From positions 1 through 61,113 of the forward strand of contig JAIKXV010000052.1 of the NCBI GenBank assembly GCA_024683935.1: a stretch of 61,113 nucleotides of DNA, in the 5' to 3' direction. Origin of the DNA: Lachnospiraceae bacterium (GTDB taxonomy: Bacteria > Bacillota_A > Clostridia > Lachnospirales > Lachnospiraceae). The translations under genes and the position numbers were made by a program. Positions 8,845 through 16,907 of this stretch are shown piece by piece (within the stretch, counting starts at the first letter, position 1; the number at the start of each line of letters is the position of its first letter). Under the pieces are notes generated by a model, which worked only from the letters and a program-made list of their open reading frames with translations, made no database searches and had not been told where the DNA came from.

Positions 8845-8972
8845 TAACTTGAAACATGCCGATATATTTGTTAGAAATGAATTATAGTACAGCTATGTTC
8901 TTTTGACCGAACGGATTCGGGTTTTTTAACGGTAACCTGTTAACAAATCGAAACACAAGGAGGTTGATCATA

Positions 8973-9710
8973 ATGTCAAATACCATCAGCAGCGGAAGCG
9001 ATATGTCATATCTCTTCGGAGGCACATCTTCCACAAAGGGCGCCACTCTTTATGATTCCCTGAGCGATTATGCATCATTAAAGAACGGAAGCGCGGCAAA
9101 GCTCTACAAGGCATATTACGCCAAGGAAGATCCCAATTCCAAAGAAGTAAAGAATTCCATCAGCACAACAGAAAAGAACGGATATAACACGGTGAAGTCC
9201 TCGGCGGAGGATCTGTCAGCCGCAGTGGACAAGCTTTCATCCTCAAGCCTCTATGCAAAGGGAAAATATGAAAAGACCGGTTCCGACGGCAAGAAGACCG
9301 AGTCGGAATACGATTACGACAAGATCTACAGCGCGGTAAAGGATTTTGCCGACAGCTACAATGCCCTTATAAAGAACGGTTCATCCGAGAATCTCGCTTC
9401 ATTAAATGAGGTGACAGTAAGGATGCTGAAGAACACAAAGACGAATTCAGCCCTCTTAAGCTCGGTTGGTATCAGTGTGGGTAATGACGGAACCCTTTCG
9501 ATCGACAGGGATAAGTTTAACCGGGCGGAGATCAGTTCAGTGAAGTCCTTATTCAGCGGATCGGGCTCATTCGCAGATTCTACCGCAAGCAGGGCCAGCG
9601 TAATGAAGAATTCCGCAGCCAATAAGCTCAGCACCAGCAAGGTTTATAATGCGGAGGGCACTTCTGAGAAATCCGCTGATGACAGCAGCAATTTCAGCGC
9701 CACTGTATAA
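8973..9710 (+). CDS. FliD-C-terminus-like protein, possibly flagellar-related
   Basis: The ATG at 8973 follows AAGGAGG (8957-8963); a TTG at 8964 overlaps that site and is rejected. The protein has 245 residues, no signal peptide, and is rich in Ser, Lys and Asn. Residues about 110-215 (VKDFADSYNALI, then LLSSVGISVGNDGTLSIDRDKFNRA, then VKSLFSG) follow the pattern of the FliD (hook-associated protein 2) C-terminal region. The N-terminal FliD domain is missing, and no other flagellar gene lies in the window. Stand-alone proteins of this kind occur in Lachnospiraceae as far as I recall. Export or flagellar capping is inference only. Confidence 0.5.
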   Translation: MSNTISSGSDMSYLFGGTSSTKGATLYDSLSDYASLKNGSAAKLYKAYYAKEDPNSKEVKNSISTTEKNGYNTVKSSAEDLSAAVDKLSSSSLYAKGKYEKTGSDGKKTESEYDYDKIYSAVKDFADSYNALIKNGSSENLASLNEVTVRMLKNTKTNSALLSSVGISVGNDGTLSIDRDKFNRAEISSVKSLFSGSGSFADSTASRASVMKNSAANKLSTSKVYNAEGTSEKSADDSSNFSATV

Positions 9711-9725
9711 CAGACAGGATATTAC

Positions 9726-9752
9726 GGGGATGCATCCGGCATCCCCTTTTTT
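9726..9752 (+). terminator. terminator of the FliD-like gene
   Basis: GGGGATGC (9726-9733) and GCATCCCC (9739-9746) form a perfect 8-bp stem followed by TTTTTT. Confidence 0.9.
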
Positions 9753-9774
9753 CGTTATTTTTTCGATATTACTG

Positions 9775-9803
9775 TTGACAACGCATTTTTTGTTTCTTAT
9801 AAT
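9775..9803 (+). promoter_or_regulatory. consensus promoter of rpmF
   Basis: TTGACA (9775-9780), 17 bases, TATAAT (9798-9803). This is a perfect consensus, as expected for a ribosomal protein gene. Confidence 0.9.
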
Positions 9804-9841
9804 ATGCGGGTATGACTTGAATTGAAGAGGAGGTGTACAGG

Positions 9842-10024
9842 ATGTCTATCTGCCCGAAGAATAAATCGTCTAAGGGACACAGAGATCAGAGAAGAGCAAA
9901 TTGGAAAATGGCTTCTTACAATCTCGTTGAGTGCCCGAAGTGCGGCGAGCTTATGTTCCCCCACAGAGTCTGCAAGAACTGCGGGACATATAATAAAAAG
10001 GAAATCGTCAAAACAGCTGATTAA
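9842..10024 (+). CDS. rpmF: 50S ribosomal protein L32
   Basis: The ATG at 9842 follows GGAGGTGTACAG. The 60-residue protein has the L32 signature ICPKNKSSKGHRDQRRANWK and a zinc-binding pair CPKC and CKNC, so it is the zinc-containing form. It is a structural protein of the large ribosomal subunit near the peptidyl transferase region. In many Firmicutes a DUF177 gene precedes rpmF; here rpmF has its own promoter and terminator and stands alone before plsX. The length and sequence are typical. Confidence 0.97.
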   Translation: MSICPKNKSSKGHRDQRRANWKMASYNLVECPKCGELMFPHRVCKNCGTYNKKEIVKTAD

Positions 10025-10037
10025 TGATCAATATGAC

Positions 10038-10070
10038 AAGGCCTGCCCGGGATGATCGGCAGGCCTTTTT
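10038..10070 (+). terminator. rpmF terminator
   Basis: AAGGCCTGCC (10038-10047) and GGCAGGCCTT (10058-10067) pair over 10 bp with a run of T after the stem. Confidence 0.92.
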
Positions 10071-10123
10071 CCAAATTTTTCCGGAAATAATCTGTCCGGA
10101 ATGTAAATGAGTGGGAGAGTAAT

Positions 10124-11128
10124 ATGTCTGACATCACAAAAGTAGCTCTTGATGCCATGGGCGGTGACAACGCCCCGGTGGAGATTATAAAGGGAGCGGT
10201 TGACGCCGTAAGCTTTAATGACAATATCATCGTTTATGTGGTGGGAAATAAGGAAGCTATAGATACGGAGCTTTCCAGGTACACTTATCCTGCAGACAGG
10301 ATAGAGAAGGTCTATTCCACGGAGGTGATCGAAACAGCAGAGCCTCCTGTAATGGCTGTCAGAAAGAAAAAGGACTCTTCAATAGTAAGAGGACTCAGTC
10401 TCGTTAAGGACGGCACCTGTGACGCCTTTGTTTCTGCGGGAAGCTCGGGAGCCGTGCTGGTTGGCGGACAGCTCCTTATCGGCAGGATAAAGGGCGTAGA
10501 GAGACCGCCCCTCGCACCGCTGATCCCCACATCAAACGGAGTATCGCTCCTCGTGGACTGCGGCGCAAATGTGGATGCGAGACCGAATCATCTGGTTCAG
10601 TTTGCCCAGATGGGTTCCATATATATGGAGCATGTCATCGGCATAAAAAATCCCAAAGTCGGAATCCTGAATATCGGCGCGGAGGAGGATAAGGGCAACG
10701 CCCTGGTAAAGGAGACCTTCCCCATGCTTAAAAATACCCCCGGCATCAATTTCGTCGGAAGTGTCGAAGCCCGTGATGTCATAGACGGAAATGTGGATGT
10801 CATAGTCTGTGAAGCCTTTGCGGGAAATGTGTGCTTAAAGATGCTGGAGGGCGTGGCAAAAACCCTGTTAAAAGAAGTGAAGAATGGCATGCTCAGCACA
10901 TTCACCGGAAAGATCGGCGCAATGCTGGTGGCTCCGGGACTCAGGAAATCATTAAAGAAATTCGACGCCAGCGAGTACGGCGGAGCTCCGCTGCTCGGCC
11001 TCAAGGGCCTGGTGGTGAAGACCCACGGAAACTCCAAGGCGAAGGAAATAAATAATTCTATTCTTCAGTGTGTATCCTTTAAGGAGGGACGGATCTCCGA
11101 AAGGATCCTCAGCAAACTCGAGAAATAA
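10124..11128 (+). CDS. plsX: phosphate acyltransferase PlsX
   Basis: This 334-residue cytosolic enzyme converts acyl-ACP and phosphate into acyl phosphate, which PlsY (here at 38611) uses to acylate glycerol 3-phosphate. Family features are VALDAMGGDNAP at the N-terminus, SAGSSGAVLVGG, LVDCGANVDARP and GFVGSVEARD-like blocks, and a C-terminal YGGAPLLGLKG-HG. It is preceded by GGGAGAG and begins the plsX-acpP-rnc-smc-ftsY cluster that is common in Firmicutes. fapR and the fabD/fabG genes often found here are absent. Confidence 0.96.
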   Translation: MSDITKVALDAMGGDNAPVEIIKGAVDAVSFNDNIIVYVVGNKEAIDTELSRYTYPADRIEKVYSTEVIETAEPPVMAVRKKKDSSIVRGLSLVKDGTCDAFVSAGSSGAVLVGGQLLIGRIKGVERPPLAPLIPTSNGVSLLVDCGANVDARPNHLVQFAQMGSIYMEHVIGIKNPKVGILNIGAEEDKGNALVKETFPMLKNTPGINFVGSVEARDVIDGNVDVIVCEAFAGNVCLKMLEGVAKTLLKEVKNGMLSTFTGKIGAMLVAPGLRKSLKKFDASEYGGAPLLGLKGLVVKTHGNSKAKEINNSILQCVSFKEGRISERILSKLEK

Positions 11129-11141
11129 TCTGAGGATTCAG

Positions 11142-11188
11142 TGTCATTCTGAAGAAACATTGTCATTCTGAGCGAAGCGAAGAATCTT
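11142..11188 (+). repeat. CATTCTGAGCG-type repeat 5' of acpP (full copy plus partial copy)
   Basis: A partial copy TGTCATTCTGAAGAAA (11142-11157) precedes a full copy at 11161-11188 that reads CATTCTGAGCGAAGCGAAG and then AATCTT. It ends 34 bases before the acpP start, on the same strand. ATTCT and AGAAT within it can pair as a small hairpin. Confidence 0.8.
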
Positions 11189-11222
11189 AATAAGTAAATT
11201 ATAAAGAAAGAAAGGTAATTTT

Positions 11223-11453
11223 ATGGAATTTGAAAAGATTCAGGCGATTATCGCAGACGTATTAAGTGTTGATAAGTCGGAGATCACCCCCGATACCACC
11301 TTTGTGGACGACCTCGGAGCAGATTCCCTGGACGTATTCCAGATCATCATGGGTATCGAGGAGGAATTCGATATCACCATTGATACAGAGGATGCGGAGA
11401 AGATCGTTACGGTACAGGATGCCGTAAATGCGATCCGCGGTACTCAAGAGTAA
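11223..11453 (+). CDS. acpP: acyl carrier protein
   Basis: This 76-residue acidic four-helix protein carries growing fatty acyl chains. The phosphopantetheine attachment site is Ser35 in [17 protein letters not shown] lies just upstream. It sits between plsX, whose product uses acyl-ACP, and rnc. The rnc start lies 4 bases past its stop, so the two are translationally linked. The length is typical. Confidence 0.97.
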   Translation: MEFEKIQAIIADVLSVDKSEITPDTTFVDDLGADSLDVFQIIMGIEEEFDITIDTEDAEKIVTVQDAVNAIRGTQE

Positions 11454-11457
11454 GGAA

Positions 11458-12141
11458 ATGCTGGAATTTAAGCCGGAGGAAATAGAAAGCAGGACAGGCT
11501 ATACCTTTAAGGACAGAACCCTCCTTCGCTCGGCTCTCTCGCACAGATCATATGTCAATGAGCTCCGGATAAACAAATACCCGGATTATGAGAGGCTGGA
11601 GTTTTTGGGAGACGCTGTCCTTGAACTGACTGTAAGTGATTTCCTGTATAAGAACCACCCGGAAATGCCGGAAGGGGACTTAAGCAAGCTCCGTTCGGCT
11701 CTTGTCTGTGAACCCTCCCTCGCGGAATGTGCGAAGGAACTGAACCTCCCGGACTACATCCTGGTGGGGCACGGAGAAGAGGAGCAGGGAAGCCGCTTTA
11801 AGGATTCCATTGTTTCCGATGTATTTGAGGCGCTTATAGGAGCCATATACCTGGACGGCGGATTCGAAGCCGCGAAAGCCCATATCGACAAATATGTGCT
11901 GCAGGATATGGATAATAAGCGGCTTTTTTATGATGCAAAGTCCATCCTTCAGGAGAGATGCCAGAAGGAGGGCAATACGCTGGAGTATATCATTGTTGAT
12001 GAGAGCGGGCCTGATCATAAGAAGACCTATGTCGTGGATGCGCTGGTAAACGGACTAAGGGTCTCCAGGGGAGAGGGCAGCTCCAAGAGAAAAGCCGAAC
12101 AGCAGGCGGCATACGAATACCTGAGGGGGAAATCAAGGTAA
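11458..12141 (+). CDS. rnc: ribonuclease III
   Basis: This 227-residue double-strand-specific endonuclease processes rRNA precursors and structured RNAs. The start at 11458 (MLEFKPEE) follows TAAGGA, which overlaps the acpP stop; an in-frame start inside acpP is rejected. The catalytic domain has the signature ERLEFLGDAVLELTVSDFLY with its acidic residues, and FEALIGAIYLDGG. The C-terminal double-stranded RNA-binding domain (about 155-227) ends in KRKAEQQAAYEYL. It is followed 6 bases later by smc, the usual Firmicute order. Confidence 0.97.
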   Translation: MLEFKPEEIESRTGYTFKDRTLLRSALSHRSYVNELRINKYPDYERLEFLGDAVLELTVSDFLYKNHPEMPEGDLSKLRSALVCEPSLAECAKELNLPDYILVGHGEEEQGSRFKDSIVSDVFEALIGAIYLDGGFEAAKAHIDKYVLQDMDNKRLFYDAKSILQERCQKEGNTLEYIIVDESGPDHKKTYVVDALVNGLRVSRGEGSSKRKAEQQAAYEYLRGKSR

Positions 12142-12147
12142 AAGGTT

Positions 12148-15100
12148 TTGTACTTAAAGAGCATAGAGATACAGGGTTTTAAATCCTTTGCAAATAAAAT
12201 AGAGTTTAAGTTTAAGGACGGTATCACTGCCATTGTGGGACCTAATGGTTCCGGAAAGAGCAATGTGGCGGATGCGGTCCGCTGGGTTCTCGGAGAACAG
12301 AGCGCCAGGGAGCTTCGCGGCTCCTCCATGCAGGATGTCATCTTTTCCGGTACCGAGACCAGGAAGAGCATGGGCTATGCCTATGTGGCGATAACCATGG
12401 ACAATTCCGACCACGCTCTGACAGTGGACTTTGATGAAGTGACCGTTGCCCGCCGGGTATACAGATCCGGTGAAAGCGAATATCTGATGAACGGCAATGC
12501 CTGCAGATTGAAGGATGTGCAGGAGCTTTTTTATGATACGGGCGTGGGCCAGGAAGGCTATTCCATTATCGGACAGGGTCAGATCGACAAGATCCTCTCC
12601 GGTAAGAGCGAGGAAAGAAGAGAGCTCTTTGACGAGGCTGCGGGTATCGTTAAGTTTAAGCGGCGTAAGGCTGCTGCGGTGAGGAAGCTTGAGAGCGAGA
12701 AAAATAACCTGCTCCGCGTGACCGATCGTTTAGACGAGCTGGAAAAGCAGCTGGATCCCTTACTCACCCAGTCGGAAAAGGCCAAGGTCTATCTGCAGAA
12801 AAAGGAAGACTTAAAGGAGCTGGACGCCAATGTATTCCTGCTGGAAACGGACAAGACCGACCGGGAATTAAAGGAGCTTGAGGAAAAGGGCAGCATCGCC
12901 CGCACCGACCTTAAGGATATCAGCGAAAAGTATGCGGAGATCCAGGGCGCCTATATGAATATGGGCGAGGAATTAAAGAGCCTGGACGAAGAGATAGATA
13001 AGAAGAAGACCGATATCTCGAATTCCACCCTCTTTAAGGGGCAGATCGAGGGAAAGATCAATGTCCTTAAGGAGCAGATCCATTCGCTTAAAGTGAGCGA
13101 CGAGCACTTCTTACGAAGGATCAACGAAGTAAAGGAAGAGATCGAAAAGAATAAAAAGGAACTGCAGAAACTGAATGTCCGCAAGGCTACCCTTGATGAA
13201 AAGGTTTCAAAGATAGACGGCGGCCTGGACGAAGTCCGGGAGAAGATCGATCTCCTGAGCCAGGATACCAACGCTAAAAATGAGGAGCTGGAGCGAAAGA
13301 AGTCAGCGCTTATCGACCTCCTTAACGGCAGAAATGACATAAAGGGAAGCATCGCCCGGTACGATACGATGCTGGAGCAGGCGGAGCTTCGGAAGTCCGA
13401 GCTTTCCCAGAGCCTTATCCGTTTCCATACCGGTGAAAAGGAGATCAAGGGCGAGATCGACGCGGCCCTTAAGGAATTTGACGAGGCCGAAGAGAGCTTA
13501 AAGAAGACTGAAGACAGCATTGCGAAGATAGATGAAGAGGATAAGAAGGTCAGGGAGCAACTGGAAAAGGCGGACAGCGACCATCATTCCCTGGAGATCA
13601 TCTACCACGAAAAGAAGTCAAAGCTTGAAAGCCTGCACAACATGGCGGAGCGCTATGAGGGCTACGGCTCTGCGGTTAAGCGCGCGATGGAGGAAAAGCG
13701 CCGTGAAAAGGGCATAGAGGGTGTTGTGGCGGACCTGATCCACGTGGACAAGAAATACGAGACCGCGATAGAGACCGCCCTCGGCGGAAACCTCCAGAAT
13801 ATAGTTACAAAGGACGAAGCCACTGCAAAGCGGCTTATTGAGATATTAAAGGAAGAGCACGCAGGCCGGGCAACCTTCCTGCCCCTTACTTCCATAGAGT
13901 CCAGGACTCTAAGCGACGACACGCTCCTTTCCGAGACCGGAGCTCTCGGCAGCGCCGATACTTTAGTTAAATTCGATAAAAAGTACGAGAAGGTGGCGGG
14001 TTCCCTTCTCGGCAATTACCTGGTTGTTGATAACGTTGACAACGCTCTTAAGATCGCTAAAAAATACCACTACAGGATAAGGATGGTGACCCTTTCCGGA
14101 GAAGCCCTGAATCCCGGCGGTTCCATTTCCGGCGGTGCCTATAAGAATAACGCCGGCCTTCTTGGCAGAAACCGCGAGATCGAGGCTTTGGAAAAGGATA
14201 TTAAAGACACCTTAAAGGAAGTCGACAAGTGTCTGGAGCTTATCGAAGATCTCCGTAGAAAGAAGACCGACAACAAGATAAAACGTAACGAGCTTTCCGA
14301 AAAGATGAAGGAGCTGGAGCTTCGCTACAATACCGCGTCCCTTAGCTTAAAGCAGCTTAAGGACCGGGAGAAGGAACTCAGCGAGGGAAGCGGCGGCATC
14401 CTGAAAGAGAACAAGGCTATTGAAGAGCAGATAGCGGAGATAAAGGAGCTTAAGGAAAAGGTCAATAAGGATCTGGAGGATTCCTTCAGCAAGGAGAAGG
14501 AGATTTCCTCCGAGGTGGATGAGCTTAATATTGCCCTGGAAAAGCTGAATGAAAAGACAGAGCAGTACAGAAGCGAGCTTTCGGAAGAGGATAAAAAGTC
14601 TGTTTCACTCCGCGGAGAGCAGAATTTCGTTACCGAGGAAGTGAACCGCTTAAGCGCTGCCCTGAGCCGCGGCGAGAGCGAGATCGCCATAAATGAAAAG
14701 AGCATGGAGAACAACTTAAGCGAGCGGAATGAGAAGGCGGATGAGATCCGGAAGCTGGAAGAGCAGATCGAGAACTTTGGTTCCGATAACGATTCCCAGA
14801 ATCAGGAATTACAGCAGCTCTACGACAGGAAGAATGAGATGACCGGAAAGCGGGATGAGATTTTCCGCGAGATCGGGCAGGTCAGCGAAAAGAAGAGCGG
14901 AATCGAGCGTGAGCTGGAGAGGCTTAAAGCCCAGAAGGAGAAGTGCGAGAGGGACGAGGAGAGCTTCACCAACTACATGTGGGATGAGTACCAGATGACG
15001 AGAAGCGCGGCCCTGGAACTCAGAAATGAGGAGATGACCGATCTTTCGAAGCTCCGCAAGGCTACCTTCGCTGTTAAAAGTGCGATCAGGGAGCTTGGTA

Positions 15101-15696
15101 ATGTTAATGTCAACGCGATCGAGGAGTACAAGACCCTGCTTGACAGGTACACCTTTGAAGACGGTCAGAGGAATGACCTTTTAAAGGCGGAGGAGGATCT
15201 CCGGCAGATCATTGCTGAGCTTGATGAGAATATGAGAAATCTCTTCTCCAGGAAGTTTGAAGATATTTCGAAGCAGTATGACATTGTATTCAAGAAGCTT
15301 TTTGGCGGCGGCAAGGGTACGCTGGAGCTTATTGATCCGGAGAATATCCTGGAAACGGATATCAGGATCATTGCGCAGCCGCCCGGGAAGAAGCTGCAGA
15401 ACATGATGCAGCTTTCCGGCGGTGAGAAGGCGTTATCTGCTATTGCTTTGCTTTTTGCGATACAGGCGTTGAAGCCTTCACCCTTCTGTCTTTTGGATGA
15501 GATCGAGGCAGCGCTGGATGAAGCCAATGTGGATCGTTTTGCGTCCTATCTCTGCAACCTTACAAAGCACACGCAGTTTATCGTTATTACCCACAGAAGG
15601 GGCACGATGATGAAGTCTGACAGGCTGTATGGGATCACGATGCAGGAGAAGGGTGTGTCGACGCAGGTTAACGTGGATCTTGAGGACTATGAATAA
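12148..15696 (+). CDS. smc: chromosome partition protein SMC
   Basis: This 1182-residue ATPase forms the core of the SMC-ScpAB condensin. It starts with TTG at 12148 after AAAGG, giving the standard N-terminus MYLKSIEIQGFKSFANK. Walker A GPNGSGKSN lies at about 31-39. Two long coiled coils surround a hinge (about 510-670, ending in GGSISGGAYKNN). The C-terminal head carries the signature LSGGEKAL (about 1089) and Walker B CLLDEIEAALDEAN (about 1113). The length equals the family norm. It lies between rnc and ftsY, as in Bacillus and clostridia, but a 330-base insertion of repeats separates it from ftsY. Confidence 0.98.
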   Translation: MYLKSIEIQGFKSFANKIEFKFKDGITAIVGPNGSGKSNVADAVRWVLGEQSARELRGSSMQDVIFSGTETRKSMGYAYVAITMDNSDHALTVDFDEVTVARRVYRSGESEYLMNGNACRLKDVQELFYDTGVGQEGYSIIGQGQIDKILSGKSEERRELFDEAAGIVKFKRRKAAAVRKLESEKNNLLRVTDRLDELEKQLDPLLTQSEKAKVYLQKKEDLKELDANVFLLETDKTDRELKELEEKGSIARTDLKDISEKYAEIQGAYMNMGEELKSLDEEIDKKKTDISNSTLFKGQIEGKINVLKEQIHSLKVSDEHFLRRINEVKEEIEKNKKELQKLNVRKATLDEKVSKIDGGLDEVREKIDLLSQDTNAKNEELERKKSALIDLLNGRNDIKGSIARYDTMLEQAELRKSELSQSLIRFHTGEKEIKGEIDAALKEFDEAEESLKKTEDSIAKIDEEDKKVREQLEKADSDHHSLEIIYHEKKSKLESLHNMAERYEGYGSAVKRAMEEKRREKGIEGVVADLIHVDKKYETAIETALGGNLQNIVTKDEATAKRLIEILKEEHAGRATFLPLTSIESRTLSDDTLLSETGALGSADTLVKFDKKYEKVAGSLLGNYLVVDNVDNALKIAKKYHYRIRMVTLSGEALNPGGSISGGAYKNNAGLLGRNREIEALEKDIKDTLKEVDKCLELIEDLRRKKTDNKIKRNELSEKMKELELRYNTASLSLKQLKDREKELSEGSGGILKENKAIEEQIAEIKELKEKVNKDLEDSFSKEKEISSEVDELNIALEKLNEKTEQYRSELSEEDKKSVSLRGEQNFVTEEVNRLSAALSRGESEIAINEKSMENNLSERNEKADEIRKLEEQIENFGSDNDSQNQELQQLYDRKNEMTGKRDEIFREIGQVSEKKSGIERELERLKAQKEKCERDEESFTNYMWDEYQMTRSAALELRNEEMTDLSKLRKATFAVKSAIRELGNVNVNAIEEYKTLLDRYTFEDGQRNDLLKAEEDLRQIIAELDENMRNLFSRKFEDISKQYDIVFKKLFGGGKGTLELIDPENILETDIRIIAQPPGKKLQNMMQLSGGEKALSAIALLFAIQALKPSPFCLLDEIEAALDEANVDRFASYLCNLTKHTQFIVITHRRGTMMKSDRLYGITMQEKGVSTQVNVDLEDYE

Positions 15697-15757
15697 CGAA
15701 TACTTGCGAAGCCAGTATTCGTATTTCAACGGGCAAAAATATCGTAGATGTTTTTGC
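15697..15757 (-). repeat. detached two-hairpin module next to element copy A
   Basis: Two hairpins stand side by side. CGAATACT (15697-15704) pairs with AGTATTCG (15714-15721). The second, at 15733-15757, pairs GCAAAAA...ATC with GAT...TTTTTGC. The same two hairpins occur inside element copies at 57389-57571 and 57690-57888; here they lie outside the closing arms. Confidence 0.75.
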
Positions 15758-15775
15758 GAGTATGCCTTACGGGAC

Positions 15776-15913
15776 GCAGTTCGGAATGCATATATCCGGT
15801 CCGGGACGCTTTCGCTCCGGGACAAGGCGCAGCGGTACTAAGGCTGTAAAAGACACAGCCTAAGTACCGGCGCTTTGTACGGCCCGGCTCCGGATACATA
15901 CATCCCAAACTGC
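15776..15913 (-). ncRNA. structured repeat element, copy A (RNA sense minus)
   Basis: Arms 15776-15805 and 15883-15913 pair along about 30 bp. Four C-A or A-C mismatches on the plus strand all become G-U pairs on the minus strand. Read on the minus strand, the core opens with GGGCCGTACAAAGCG and closes with GGAGCGAAAGCGTCCC (a GAAA tetraloop hairpin). Between them is a hairpin with 12 bp, GTACT-AGGCTGT against ACAGCCT-AGTAC (15835-15867). It fills most of the 330-base smc-ftsY gap. No protein is encoded. I cannot match it to a named RNA family. Confidence 0.6.
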
Positions 15914-15979
15914 TGACTGTGATCACCGGGAGTGAATTACAAAGTACACGTTAACGCTTTGTCTTAGTGAGTGTTAATT

Positions 15980-16008
15980 GTGCATTCTGAACGCAGCGAA
16001 TGATCTTT
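15980..16008 (+). repeat. CATTCTGAGCG-type repeat 5' of ftsY (divergent copy)
   Basis: It reads TGCATTCTGAACGCAGCGAA then TGATCTTT, a divergent copy of the repeat at 11161. It ends 18 bases before the ftsY start and is co-oriented with it. Confidence 0.65.
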
Positions 16009-16026
16009 AAAAGGAATTTTGAGACT

Positions 16027-16902
16027 ATGGGTTTTTTTCAGAAAATCGCGGATTTCTTTACCGGATATAAGGAAATAGACAGTGAGTTTTACGAGGAGCT
16101 GGAAGAACTTCTCGTTATTGGTGATGTGGGGATTTCTGCCACGGAGAAGCTCATTGAGGATCTGAAGGTCAAGGTGAGGGAGCAGAAGATCTCCGAGCCG
16201 GAGAAGTGCCGAGAACTCCTGATGGACAGCATGAAGGAGAGCCTGAAGGCTCTGCGCCCGGACGATATGTACGATTTTGAGAATGTCCCTTCTGTTGTTC
16301 TGATCGTGGGCGTGAATGGCGTGGGTAAGACCACCACCGTGGGTAAGCTTGCCCATATTTACAAGGATCAGGGCAGGAAGGTTCTGCTTTCTGCGGCGGA
16401 TACCTTCAGGGCTGCGGCGGCAGAGCAGCTTCAGATCTGGGCTGACAGGGCCGGTGTGGATCTGATCCGCGGCAAAGAGGGCGGAGACCCGGGTGCGGTT
16501 GTCTTTGATTCAGTAAAGGCGGCTAAGGCCAGAGGTACCGACATTCTGCTTTGCGATACCGCCGGGCGGCTGCACAACAAGCAGAACCTGATGAACGAAT
16601 TAAAAAAGATCAATACCATCATCACCTCGGAGTATCCTGAGGCAAAGAAGGAGACCTTTGTGGTGGTTGACGGTACCACAGGGCAGAACGCCCTTATACA
16701 GGCGAAGGAATTTATTTCCGTGACTGACGTTACCGGCATTATTCTTACGAAGCTTGACGGAAGCGCCAAGGGAGGAATAGCCCTAAGCATTCAGAGTGAG
16801 CTTGGCATATCGGTTAAGTTTGTGGGGACCGGGGAGAAGATAGAAGATCTTAAAAAATTCGATCCGGATGAGTTTATTGATTCGCTTTTTAAGCAGGAGT
16901 GA
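16027..16902 (+). CDS. ftsY: signal recognition particle receptor FtsY
   Basis: This 291-residue SRP GTPase docks ribosome-SRP complexes at the membrane; its partner Ffh is encoded at 18595. The start at 16027 (MGFFQKIADFF) matches the amphipathic N-terminus of short Firmicute FtsY proteins, which lack the long acidic domain of E. coli. Motifs are GVNGVGKTTTVGKLA (G1), DTFRAAAAEQL (G2), DTAGRLHNK (G3), TKLDGSAKGG (G4) and GTGEKIEDL. An upstream in-frame start would fall in the repeat. It is followed 5 bases later by ilvA. Confidence 0.97.
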   Translation: MGFFQKIADFFTGYKEIDSEFYEELEELLVIGDVGISATEKLIEDLKVKVREQKISEPEKCRELLMDSMKESLKALRPDDMYDFENVPSVVLIVGVNGVGKTTTVGKLAHIYKDQGRKVLLSAADTFRAAAAEQLQIWADRAGVDLIRGKEGGDPGAVVFDSVKAAKARGTDILLCDTAGRLHNKQNLMNELKKINTIITSEYPEAKKETFVVVDGTTGQNALIQAKEFISVTDVTGIILTKLDGSAKGGIALSIQSELGISVKFVGTGEKIEDLKKFDPDEFIDSLFKQE

Positions 16903-16907
16903 TTACG

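Noticed and set aside
8858..8865. Flagellar sigma-28 promoter before the FliD-like gene
   Set aside because: GCCGATAT matches the -10 box, but the TAAA box at the right distance is missing (TGTA is found).
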